DNA of 30,343 bases, from positions 1-30,343 of the forward strand of contig DATKXO010000385.1 of the NCBI GenBank assembly GCA_035528995.1, read 5' to 3'. The stretch is from DATKXO01 sp035528995 (GTDB lineage Bacteria > Planctomycetota > Phycisphaerae > UBA1845). Below are positions 16,439 through 25,123 of this stretch, in pieces. The notes beneath the pieces were generated by a model. It searched no databases, was not told the origin of the DNA, and was given only the letters and a program-made list of their open reading frames with translations. Numbering within the stretch: position 1 is the stretch's first letter; each line of letters begins with the position of its first letter. Both the position numbers and the translations under genes were made by a program.

Positions 16439-16485
16439 GAGGTTCCCGTAATCGAGGGGGTTTGCCTGCGATTGGCCGGATCAGC

Positions 16486-16821
16486 TCAGTACTCGAAGAA
16501 CTGGTCCATCTTGGTCATGTCGAACAGCCTGCGGACGTTGCGCCGAACGCCGCGAACGGGGATTCTGTCTTCCGAACCCACCGCCCGAAAGACGGCCACC
16601 AGCGAACTCAGTTGTCGCGAGCTGACCGCCGGTATTCCTTCAAGAGAGACGACCATGTGCTTGCCCGACAGGCTCCCGCCGGGCTGAAGGGCCTGGCGGA
16701 TCTGCTCCTCCTGGTTGGCCGGCGGCTCGTTGCCCAGCTCGTCGACGCCCGCGAAGCAGCAGACCGCCTCGTCGCCTTCCAAGGCTACTGTGAACCCGGC
16801 AAGTTCGAAGACTTCGGACAT
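16486..16821 (-). CDS. STAS-domain protein, anti-sigma-factor-antagonist-like
   Basis: This 111-residue protein matches the single-domain STAS family (SpoIIAA-like), which acts as a phosphorylation-controlled switch binding an anti-sigma factor or another partner kinase. Visible are a beta strand/loop GKHMVVSLEGIPAVSSRQLSS (residues 53-73 in outline) with Ser67/Ser68 at the usual phosphoserine position, and the helix SLVAVFRA. The C-terminal GVRRNVRRLFDMTKMDQFF matches the typical LFxxTxLxxxF ending. The usual DSSG motif is changed to VSSR, so the phospho-switch may be altered. Start at 16821 gives a domain without extra sequence; the frame is open to 16929. No cognate anti-sigma kinase is in the window. 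It is the first gene of a four-gene minus-strand run. Confidence 0.8.
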   Translation of the reverse strand: MSEVFELAGFTVALEGDEAVCCFAGVDELGNEPPANQEEQIRQALQPGGSLSGKHMVVSLEGIPAVSSRQLSSLVAVFRAVGSEDRIPVRGVRRNVRRLFDMTKMDQFFEY

Positions 16822-17146
16822 CGCTCGGCCCCCGGCAGGCCGCCAGGCGGACCTGTCAAACCCGCGGCCCCGCACCGCCGGCCTATTGTCCAATAACTCC
16901 CCGCAGGCCGCAAGCGTTATCCGCGCCACGAGTTCGGACGACCGCTCGTCCCAGGACGCGATCGCTCATATCGGCCGTTCCGAAGCATCGGCCGGGCGAC
17001 GTTTTCCTGCGGGCGGCACCCCCAGCAGCCGATGACTCCCGAGACGGGCCGGCTGGCTGCTCAGCCGGAGGAAGCTCCCGCGTCTGGGGACGCGGTCGGT
17101 GAAAAAGGGGCCGTGGTTGATCAGTCACTCTGTGGAGACCTGCGAT
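16822..17146. other. Divergent intergenic region (325 bases)
   Basis: This lies between the STAS gene (minus) and a lipoprotein gene (plus). It has a short palindrome, TATTG-TC-CAATA (16884-16895). On the minus strand a weak TTGCGG is followed after 17 bases by GACAAT, which overlaps that palindrome and might be a promoter for the STAS gene. I see no gene in the stretch. Confidence 0.4.
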
Positions 17147-18166
17147 ATGAAGATTCGCGAACTACTCACCATCGGCATGGTCGTCCTGGCCTGCACCCTC
17201 TTGGCCGGCTGCCAATCGGCGGCTTCCGGCGGGGGCGGCTCATCCGCGCCAGACGACACCAACACCGCTGCTGACAATGACAGCGGCGACGGTGGAACCG
17301 GAACCGAGGGCGAAGGCGACGGTGATACCGGCACCGACGACAAGGCCGTCGAACCCGAGCCGGACGCCACCGAAGTCGACAATACACCGGTCGAGACGGA
17401 CCCCGACGACGACCAGACCGCCCTGACCGATGAGGAGGCGGACGCGGTCAATGCCGCCGTCCTGACCGTCGGCAACCTGGCCGGGCTATTCGCCGCCCTC
17501 GGAGCCGGCGGACTGCCCGCCACCGACGGAGCGGCCGTCGTCCTCAACCCCCTCACCGGCTGCCCGACCATCACGCCCACGGTGACGGAGGGCGCCATGT
17601 CCTTCACCATCGACTACGGCGACGGCTGCAGTCCCGTGCTCGACCCCGGCTCGACCTACAGCGGTTCGATCTCCGGTGAGGTCAACGTGGCCACCCGCAC
17701 CATCACCCTGACGCTCGACGACTTCGTCATGGACGGCGTGACCGTGGACGGCTCGGTCGAGGCCTCCGTCTCCCAGGAGGGCAACCTGCTCATCCTGGAG
17801 TCCACCGTGGACGTGGTCTTCACCGAAGGCGAGGAGTCCGCGGCCTGCACCGGCGACGTGACCGTCGAGCTCAACCCGATAACCGGCGAGCTGTTCATCC
17901 CCACGGCCGACCTGTCCTCCGTCGATCAGACCGGCGACGAGTACGCCATCGTTCTGACCGACGTGCACATAGACCTGATCGAGGTCCTGCCGGACGCCGG
18001 CACCGCCACCGTCGTGCTGGGCACGATCGGGCCGGGCGCGCTGACCGTGGAGATCACCTTCACCGAGGGCACGCCGACCGACGGCACGGTCCTGGTCTCG
18101 GTCAACGGCAGCCCGCCGATCACCCTGAGCCTCGAGGACATCGAGGATATCGAGGACATCCAATAG
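17147..18166 (+). CDS. Predicted lipoprotein with acidic linker and beta-rich body
   Basis: The 339-residue product starts with a clear lipoprotein signal (MKIRELL then a hydrophobic run), with lipobox LAGC and Cys22. Residues 25-85 are a disordered linker of Gly, Asp, Thr and Glu. Residues about 90-335 look like repeated antiparallel beta strands rich in Val, Thr and Asp (SFTIDYGDGCSPVLD, GSISGEVNVATRTITLTLDD, TVELNPITGELFIPTADL), as in secreted adhesive or carbohydrate-binding domains, but no family is named. Cysteines in GCP, GCS and ACTG may form disulfides. The protein is very acidic. Start ATG 17147 is supported by TGGAGA 8 bases upstream. It should be attached to a membrane and exposed outside the cytoplasm. 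Confidence 0.72.
   Translation: MKIRELLTIGMVVLACTLLAGCQSAASGGGGSSAPDDTNTAADNDSGDGGTGTEGEGDGDTGTDDKAVEPEPDATEVDNTPVETDPDDDQTALTDEEADAVNAAVLTVGNLAGLFAALGAGGLPATDGAAVVLNPLTGCPTITPTVTEGAMSFTIDYGDGCSPVLDPGSTYSGSISGEVNVATRTITLTLDDFVMDGVTVDGSVEASVSQEGNLLILESTVDVVFTEGEESAACTGDVTVELNPITGELFIPTADLSSVDQTGDEYAIVLTDVHIDLIEVLPDAGTATVVLGTIGPGALTVEITFTEGTPTDGTVLVSVNGSPPITLSLEDIEDIEDIQ
18134..18160 (+). repeat. Three tandem 9-base repeats at the end of the lipoprotein gene
   Basis: GAGGACATC, GAGGATATC and GAGGACATC follow each other directly and encode the repeated tripeptide Glu-Asp-Ile before the final Gln. Slippage could change the copy number in frame. Confidence 0.8.
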
Positions 18167-18173
18167 GAAGACC

Positions 18174-18189
18174 CCCGGCCACCGCCGGG
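18174..18189 (+). terminator. Hairpin after the lipoprotein gene
   Basis: CCCGGC (18174-18179) and GCCGGG (18184-18189) pair around CACC, 8 bases after the stop. The stem is strong, but no T-run follows. Confidence 0.45.
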
Positions 18190-18287
18190 CATCTGACTGC
18201 AGCAACACGACATCGGCCGCCGCGTACCTCGCTCTCACGGGGTGCTCGGCGGCCGTTTCTATGGAAAGGGGGGATGGCAGCACTCGG

Positions 18288-18334
18288 CGCCCGACCCGGC
18301 CGGTCGGCGCCTATCTGCCGCCGCCGGTCGGGCG
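18288..18334 (-). terminator. Large inverted repeat after the yacG-like gene
   Basis: CGCCCGACC (18288-18296) and GGTCGGGCG (18326-18334) are perfect 9-base arms, with further GC-rich self-pairing inside. It begins 6 bases past the minus-strand stop of the last gene in the chaperone run, so it plausibly ends that transcript. It also faces the convergent lipoprotein gene. Confidence 0.4.
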
Positions 18335-18339
18335 ACGGG

Positions 18340-18549
18340 CTACTGCTCGTCCACGGCCTCGGGTTGCGGAGTCGGTCCTGGTGCGTCGGGCTCGGGCGTC
18401 AGCGGATCACTGACCCGGTAGTCACCCTCGAACCAGTGGTACAGATCGACGAGTCGGCAGCGCTCGCTGCAGAATGGGCGGTAGGGAGCGTCCGTCCGGC
18501 GAGCTACCCGCGTGACGTTTCGACAGGTGGGACACTCATAACTGGGCAT
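18340..18549 (-). CDS. yacG: YacG-like zinc-finger protein (DNA gyrase inhibitor family)
   Basis: This small protein of 69 residues has the YacG layout: CPTC (Cys6, Cys9), then FCSERCRLVDLYHWFEGDYRV with Cys27 and Cys31, giving one zinc site. E. coli YacG (65 residues) binds GyrB and inhibits gyrase. The same fold elsewhere is annotated only as a zinc finger, so the gyrase role is by family. The tail is acidic and Pro-rich. Start ATG 18549 is used because the first strand begins there; the longer frame overlaps the previous gene and makes no sense as protein. It follows the FmdB-type gene by 19 bases. Confidence 0.8.
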   Translation of the reverse strand: MPSYECPTCRNVTRVARRTDAPYRPFCSERCRLVDLYHWFEGDYRVSDPLTPEPDAPGPTPQPEAVDEQ

Positions 18550-18568
18550 GCCACGTAGTCCGGTGGCG

Positions 18569-18898
18569 TCAGGCCGACTTCTTCTTCGCGGGCTGCTTGT
18601 CGGGAGAGGCCGACTTGCCGGAGGCGGCATCGCTCTTGCCGCCGTCCTTGGCAGCTGTCGCGGCTTCCTTTTCCGCCTTCGCCCCCTTTTTGTAGCTCTC
18701 GCTACGGTAGTCGGTCTCGTAGAACCCGGAACCTTTGAACAGCACACCCGCACCGCTGCCGATCAGACGCCGCACCGTGGCCATGTTGTCGCACCGTCGG
18801 CAGTCGGTGGGGATCCGCCGCTTCGGCTTGGCCATGATGCTGTGGAAAACCTCGAAGACGCGGTCACATTTGGTGCACTGATACTCGTAAGTCGGCAT
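18569..18898 (-). CDS. FmdB-type zinc-ribbon protein
   Basis: The 109-residue product begins MPTYEYQCTKC and has four cysteines (8, 11, 33, 36) in the FmdB/CxxC_CxxC_SSSS regulatory-protein pattern, including the later GSGFYETDYR that marks this family. The rest (about 70-109) is a Lys/Ala/Ser-rich, disordered, basic tail. The role is unknown; FmdB was named from methanogen formamidase operons, but most members are only small zinc-binding proteins. AAGGAG precedes the ATG at 18898, and only 4 bases separate it from the grpE stop, so it is part of that operon. Confidence 0.85.
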   Translation of the reverse strand: MPTYEYQCTKCDRVFEVFHSIMAKPKRRIPTDCRRCDNMATVRRLIGSGAGVLFKGSGFYETDYRSESYKKGAKAEKEAATAAKDGGKSDAASGKSASPDKQPAKKKSA

Positions 18899-18902
18899 CC
18901 AA

Positions 18903-19640
18903 TTACTCCTTGTCCGGCCCGGCGTCGGCGCTCTCGACCCGGCCGGCAGTACCTCCGGCCGCGGCGCCCCCTTCACGATTCGCGTCATCGGTTGCAGCGT
19001 CGCCGTCGGACTCCGCTTCGCCCACTGCCTGGGCGATAATCACCTTGGCCGGTCTCAGCACCCGGTCCCATAGGCTGTAACCGGCCTGATACTCCTCGAT
19101 CACCGTCCCGGGAGGTTGGTCGTCGGTCGGCCGCTGCATCATGGCCTCGTGACACGACGGATCAAACGGTTGACCCACCGACTTGATCCGCTGGACGTGG
19201 TGCGTCTCCAGGGCCTTGACCAGGTTCTGATGGACCAGCCGGATTCCCTTGGCCAGCGGCGACGAGTCGTCCTCGGCGACCGCCGCCAGGGTCCGCTCGA
19301 AATCATCCGCCACCTCGATCAGCGACCGGACCAGTCCGCTGGCGGCGTAGCGAAGGTTCTCGCCGTGCTCGGCCGCCGAACGTCGGACGTAGTTCTGATG
19401 CTCGGCCACGGCGCGAAGGTGCTTGTCGGTCAGCTCTTCGATCTTGCGTCGTGCGACAGTCAGCTCGTCCTCCGGCTGAACCTCAGCTTCCTTGACCTCG
19501 CCCTCCTTAGCCTCGCCTTCCGGTGTCCGGGCCTGAGCCGCTTCGTCCGCCGGCACGGTCCCTGCGTCGTTGCCGGCGGGCCTGCTGTAGGCCTCCACCT
19601 CCTCCGGCGTGGCGATCTCGATCTTCTTCTTCTTTCTCAT
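18903..19640 (-). CDS. grpE: Nucleotide exchange factor GrpE
   Basis: GrpE is the cochaperone that releases ADP from DnaK. The 245-residue protein has an extended acidic N-terminal segment, a long dimerisation helix (LTVARRKIEELTDKHLRAVA) and a central region of family type (LIEVADDFERTLAA). The C-terminal beta domain carries the signature GQPFDPSCHEAM through EEYQAGYSLWDRVLRPAKV. After the beta domain comes a Gly/Ala/Asp-rich tail that is longer than usual. Start ATG 19640 (MRKKKK) is 13 bases after the dnaJ stop, so the two are cotranscribed. dnaK itself is not in the window. Confidence 0.95.
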   Translation of the reverse strand: MRKKKKIEIATPEEVEAYSRPAGNDAGTVPADEAAQARTPEGEAKEGEVKEAEVQPEDELTVARRKIEELTDKHLRAVAEHQNYVRRSAAEHGENLRYAASGLVRSLIEVADDFERTLAAVAEDDSSPLAKGIRLVHQNLVKALETHHVQRIKSVGQPFDPSCHEAMMQRPTDDQPPGTVIEEYQAGYSLWDRVLRPAKVIIAQAVGEAESDGDAATDDANREGGAAAGGTAGRVESADAGPDKE

Positions 19641-19653
19641 GGTCGCGGCGCCC

Positions 19654-20793
19654 CTAAGACTCTTCGCGATCATCCGGCCCCGAGAAATAATCCATCAGTT
19701 GCGCGAAGAAACCCTTCGATTCCGGCTGAACGTCCACGTCTTCCGTCTCGGCGAACTCGCGGAGCAGCTCTTCCTGCCTGGACGAGAGCTTCCGCGGCGT
19801 CTCCACCATAATCTCGATCAGCTCGTCGCCCGGCCGACCGCCATGAATGTCCGGCAGGCCCTGCCCCTTCAGCCGCAACACCTGCCCCGTCTGCGTTCCC
19901 TTGGGAACCGTCACCACCACGCGACCGGTCAGCGTGGGCACTTCGACCTTGGCGCCCAGGGCGGCCTGGGTGAAGGAGATCGGCAGCCGGCAGATCAGGT
20001 CGTTGCGATGCCGTTGCAGGAAGGGGTGCGGCCGAACACGCACGTAGCAGTGCAGGTCGCCGCGGGAAGTCCCGCCCTCACCCGGTTCCCCCTCGCCGCG
20101 GACGCGGATGGCCTGCCCGTCGTGGATGCCCGCCGGGATCTTGACCGACAGGACTCGCTCCTGCGGATGTCGGCCGGCGCCCCGACAGCGCTTGCACGGA
20201 TCGACGATCAGCGCCCCGCGACCCCGGCAGTTCGGACACGTGGTGATCACCCGCCCGAACAGGGCACCGAACCCACTGGCCTGCTCGACCTGGCCGTATC
20301 CGCCGCAGGTCGGGCAGTTGTGCCGTTTGCTGCCCGGGGCCTCACCGTTGCCGCGACACTCCGTGCAGGTGTCGTTGCGGGCGAACTCCAGCGTCCGCTC
20401 CGCCCCGGTTGCAACCTCCTCCAGGCCGATCTCCACCTGCGCCTGAAGGTCCGCGCCGCGCCGGCGCGACGACCGGCCGAAGCCCATCCCCCCGAAGATG
20501 TCGCCGAACATCGAGAAGATGTCCTCGACACCCATGTGCGAGAAGTCATGGAGCCCGGCGCCGCCGATGCCGGCGTGCCCGTACCGATCGTAGCGTTCCC
20601 GCTTGCCCGGGTCGCTGAGCACTTCGTAGGCCTCGGCCGCCTCTTTGAACCTGGCCTCCGCCTCCGGGTCCCCCTGATTGCGGTCGGGGTGATGCTTGAG
20701 CGCCTTGCGCCGGTAGGCCTTCTTGATCTCGTCGGCAGACGCCGTCGCGGCGACCTCCAACACTTCGTAGTAATCGCGTTGTCCGGTCGCCAT
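19654..20793 (-). CDS. dnaJ: Chaperone protein DnaJ
   Basis: This 379-residue class-A Hsp40 stimulates DnaK ATPase and delivers unfolded proteins. The J domain has HPD at 35-37. A Gly/Phe-rich segment with MFGDIFGGMGFG follows. All four zinc motifs are intact: CTECRGNG, CPTCGGYG, CPNCRGRG and CKRCRGAG. The C-terminal peptide-binding domains end in an acidic tail. Start ATG 20793 directly precedes the J domain (ATGQRDYYEVL). The ribosome site is GGGAG at a rather long spacing. A terminator-like hairpin upstream separates it from groEL, so it probably has its own promoter, which I could not place. Confidence 0.97.
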   Translation of the reverse strand: MATGQRDYYEVLEVAATASADEIKKAYRRKALKHHPDRNQGDPEAEARFKEAAEAYEVLSDPGKRERYDRYGHAGIGGAGLHDFSHMGVEDIFSMFGDIFGGMGFGRSSRRRGADLQAQVEIGLEEVATGAERTLEFARNDTCTECRGNGEAPGSKRHNCPTCGGYGQVEQASGFGALFGRVITTCPNCRGRGALIVDPCKRCRGAGRHPQERVLSVKIPAGIHDGQAIRVRGEGEPGEGGTSRGDLHCYVRVRPHPFLQRHRNDLICRLPISFTQAALGAKVEVPTLTGRVVVTVPKGTQTGQVLRLKGQGLPDIHGGRPGDELIEIMVETPRKLSSRQEELLREFAETEDVDVQPESKGFFAQLMDYFSGPDDREES

Positions 20794-20845
20794 CAACCAC
20801 CGATCTCCCGTCGCGCCCGCCTCCCGGCATTTTGCGGCGCGAAAG

Positions 20846-20867
20846 GGGCGGACCCGTCGATCCGCCC
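20846..20867 (-). terminator. Rho-independent-type terminator after groEL(1)
   Basis: On the minus strand GGGCGGA and TCCGCCC form a perfect 7-base stem around 8 bases, with flanking AA able to extend it, then CTTTCG. It lies 29 bases after the groEL stop and before dnaJ, dividing the chaperone block into two transcription units. Confidence 0.5.
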
Positions 20868-20896
20868 TTCTCCGCCGCACCCGGTCGCTACCGCGT

Positions 20897-22507
20897 TTAT
20901 CGGATCGCGTGCTCGATCTTCTTGTCCTTGTCCTTCAGCTCGGTCACAAGCACGTCGGTGGTCAGCATCAGGCCGGCCACACTGGCCGCCGTCTCCAGGC
21001 CAACGCGGGCCACCTTGGCCGGATCGATGATGCCCGCCTTGAACATGTCCACAAACTCGCCCTTGCGGGCATCGAACCCGTAACGGCCCGTCTTCTCCAG
21101 GATCTGCTCGACGATCACGTCGCCCTCCGCCCCGGCGTTGTTGGCGATCTGCCGGGTGGGCTGGCGCAGGGCCTTGGCCAGGATATCGAACCCGATCTTT
21201 TGCTCGCCGCGAGCCTTGGCCCGGCCCGCCTCGACCGCCTCGATGGCCCGCAGGAAGACCACGCCGCCGCCCGGGATCACGCCCTCCTCCTTGGCCGCCT
21301 TCGTGGCGTGGAAGGCGTCGTCCACCAGGTCCTTGCGCTCCTTCACCGCGATCTCGGTGGCCCCGCCGACGCGGATCACCGCCACGCCGCCGGTCAGCTT
21401 GGCCAGCCGCTCCTGCAGCTTCTCCTGGTCGTAGTCGCTGGTCGTCTTCTCGATCTGGCTGCGGATCTGCTCGATGCGGGCCTTGATGTCGGGCTTCTTG
21501 CCCGCCCCCTCGATCACCGTGGTCGTGTCCTTGTTCACGACGACGCGACCGGCCCGACCCAGTGACGACAGCGTGACGTTCTCCAGCTTGACGCCCAGGT
21601 CCTCGCTGATCACCTGTGCGCCGGTCACGACGGCCAGGTCACCCAGGATGGCCTTACGCCGCTCCCCGAACCCGGGGGCCTTGACCGCACAGATCTGCAG
21701 CGTCCCGCGCAGCTTGTTGACCACCAGCGCCGCCAGGGCTTCGCCATCGACGTCCTCGGCCACAACCAGCAGCGGCTTGCCGGCCGACGCGATGGATTCC
21801 AGCAGCGGCACGAACTCGCGCAGGTTCGAAACCTTCTTCTCGTGGATCAGGATGTAAGGGTCCATCAGCTCGCATTCGAGCGACTGCGGGTTGGTCATGA
21901 AGTACGGGCTGATGAAGCCCTTGTCGAACTGCATGCCCTCGACGACTTCCTTCTCGTCGGTCATGCCTTTGCCTTCTTCGACCTCGACCACGCCCTCGTC
22001 GCCGACATCGTTGATCGCCTCGGCCAGCAGCTTGCCGATCTCCGCATCGTTGTTGGCCGCGATCGTCGCCACGTTGACCAGGTCTTCGTTGGTCTTCACC
22101 GGGACGGACTGCTCGGCGATGCTTTTCACCGCCGTCTCGACCGCGAGATCGAGGCCGCGCTTCAGCGCCATGGGGTTCACACCCGCCGTCACGTGCTTGA
22201 GACCCTCGCGATAGATCGCCTCGGTCAGCACGGTCGCGGTGGTCGTTCCGTCGCCGACCTTGTCGCTGGTCTTGGACGCGACCTGGTTGACCATCTTGGC
22301 GCCCATGTTCTGGAACGGCTGGGGCAGCTCGATCTCCTTGGCCACCGTCACACCGTCCTTGGTCACTCGCGGCGAGCCGAAGGACTTCTGCAGGATCACG
22401 TTGCGCCCCACCGGGCCCAGCGTCACCCTGACCACCGCAGCCAGCTTCGACAGGCCCTCCAGGATCTCCTGACGAGCTTCCTGGCTGAACATCATCTGCT
22501 TGGACAT
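20897..22507 (-). CDS. groL: Chaperonin GroEL, paralog 1
   Basis: This 536-residue Hsp60 forms double-ring cages that fold proteins with ATP and GroES. ATP-site elements are present: TLGPVGRN (29-36), TKDGVTV with Asp51, GDGTTT (85-90) with Asp86, and the hydrolysis Asp in KDLVDDAFHAT. The apical groove keeps GFISPYF. Differences from the E. coli type include Gln at position 40 in place of the common Asp of NVVLDKSFG, and the lack of any Gly-Gly-Met tail (it ends KDKKIEHAIR). GroES is directly upstream (26 bases), with AAAGGAG before the start, so this is the partner most closely coupled to GroES. Confidence 0.97.
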   Translation of the reverse strand: MSKQMMFSQEARQEILEGLSKLAAVVRVTLGPVGRNVILQKSFGSPRVTKDGVTVAKEIELPQPFQNMGAKMVNQVASKTSDKVGDGTTTATVLTEAIYREGLKHVTAGVNPMALKRGLDLAVETAVKSIAEQSVPVKTNEDLVNVATIAANNDAEIGKLLAEAINDVGDEGVVEVEEGKGMTDEKEVVEGMQFDKGFISPYFMTNPQSLECELMDPYILIHEKKVSNLREFVPLLESIASAGKPLLVVAEDVDGEALAALVVNKLRGTLQICAVKAPGFGERRKAILGDLAVVTGAQVISEDLGVKLENVTLSSLGRAGRVVVNKDTTTVIEGAGKKPDIKARIEQIRSQIEKTTSDYDQEKLQERLAKLTGGVAVIRVGGATEIAVKERKDLVDDAFHATKAAKEEGVIPGGGVVFLRAIEAVEAGRAKARGEQKIGFDILAKALRQPTRQIANNAGAEGDVIVEQILEKTGRYGFDARKGEFVDMFKAGIIDPAKVARVGLETAASVAGLMLTTDVLVTELKDKDKKIEHAIR

Positions 22508-22533
22508 CGTCTCTATGCTCCTTTGAAGCCGGT

Positions 22534-22851
22534 CTACTTGTCCAAGACCGCCAGAATGTCGTTCTCGCGAAGGATCACGTACTTCTCCCCGCTCATCTCC
22601 ACCTCGGTGCCCGAGTACTTGCCGTAGAACACCTCGTCGCCGACCTTTACGTCCAGCTTGCCGCGCTGGCCGCTGTCCAGCAGCTTGCCCGGTCCGGTGG
22701 CCATGATGCGCCCGCGCTGGGGCTTCTCACGGGCCGAATCCGGAAGGACGATTCCCCCGGCCGTCACCTCTTCCTCGTCACCCGGCTCGACCAACACCCG
22801 GTCGTCCAGAGGTCGAAACTTGATCTTGGTCTTCGTGGCTGTCGTCGCCAT
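22534..22851 (-). CDS. groS: Co-chaperonin GroES
   Basis: GroES is the lid of the GroEL cage. The 105 residues contain the family's FRPLDDRVLVEP start, the mobile loop with the GroEL-binding EVTAGGIVLPDSA, the GKYSGTEVEMSGEKYVILREND strands and the final ILAVLDK. The N-terminal extension of about 9 residues is Lys/Thr-rich. GGAGG precedes the ATG at 22851. It lies between the two groEL genes in the same direction, so it could serve either. Confidence 0.98.
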   Translation of the reverse strand: MATTATKTKIKFRPLDDRVLVEPGDEEEVTAGGIVLPDSAREKPQRGRIMATGPGKLLDSGQRGKLDVKVGDEVFYGKYSGTEVEMSGEKYVILRENDILAVLDK

Positions 22852-22908
22852 CGTTTGAATCCTCCGTTTCGCTTCCTGTCATGCGGTTGACTGGTTGTTC
22901 CTTCTTCA

Positions 22909-22920
22909 CCGGCAAGCCGG
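22909..22920 (-). terminator. Short hairpin between groEL(2) and groES
   Basis: CCGGC and GCCGG pair around two bases, just after the groEL(2) stop. It has no T-run. It may weaken transcription into groES or protect the upstream message. Confidence 0.25.
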
Positions 22921-22924
22921 ATGG

Positions 22925-24568
<1,644 letters not shown>

Positions 24569-25123
24569 ACCTGCTAACTCCTTATGACAACGTGAATTGC
24601 GATGCAGATCCTCCGCGAAGGCATGGACTGCCTCCACCGCCTTGTTACGGCACACCCGGTGCCACACGGCCCAAAAGTCACAACTGTTTGGTAGGCCAGC
24701 AGTTATAAACGCACCGGGGCGCCGGACAGACGTTGGCGGCTGCCACCTTGGCAGTGGTCTGCCGATGTTCCCGCACGGAATGCCAAATTGACAGACCAAA
24801 CCCCCACGACGCCGGCAGGCGCTGACCTACCTGTCGCGGACAACTACGCCCACCCAATGGCTGCACGTTGCAGCCCCCGGACCAAGGTCCGCCGGCCGGA
24901 CGGCCTGCATTCCTCATAAGGGCTCTCCCGCCGGCCGACACCACGAGTGAGCGGACCGACGCCGGACGGTAGTCGGCCCGGCCGTCTCCGACTCAGCCCC
25001 TGAATCGGTCTGTACCTGCCAGGGAATGTGGGGTAGATTCTGCGGCCGAAATGCCCGGAGCGCGGCGCGACTGTTGCCGCCGCTTCGTCCCGTGTCATCT
25101 CTGCTCTGAAGGGATAGTGGACC
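24569..25123. other. Divergent intergenic region before groEL(2) and glgP
   Basis: These 555 bases hold the likely promoters of both genes. On the minus strand TATAAC (24707-24702) is a possible -10 for groEL without a clear -35. On the plus strand TGTACC (25011-25016) and TAGATT (25034-25039), 17 bases apart, are a weak candidate for glgP. Inverted repeats are CTGCCA-3-TGGCAG (24740-24754) and TGGTCTG/CAGACCA (24755-24761 and 24792-24798). I find no CIRCE element (TTAGCACTC and its complement), so HrcA control is not supported by sequence. No gene is seen. Confidence 0.4.

Noticed and set aside
22388..22390. Gln in place of Asp in GRNVILQKSFG of GroEL(1), first read as loss of the catalytic Asp52
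   Set aside because: Counting residues shows Asp52 of E. coli corresponds to the Asp of TKDG, which is present at 51. The Gln is at the Asp41-equivalent position, so no loss of ATPase is implied.
24786..24793. TTGACA on the plus strand as a glgP promoter
   Set aside because: No -10-like sequence occurs at 15-19 bases downstream, where the DNA is C/G-rich.
24569..25123. CIRCE operator or other HrcA site before groEL
   Set aside because: No TTAGCACTC/GAGTGCTAA pair or close variant is seen. The inverted repeats present have other sequences.
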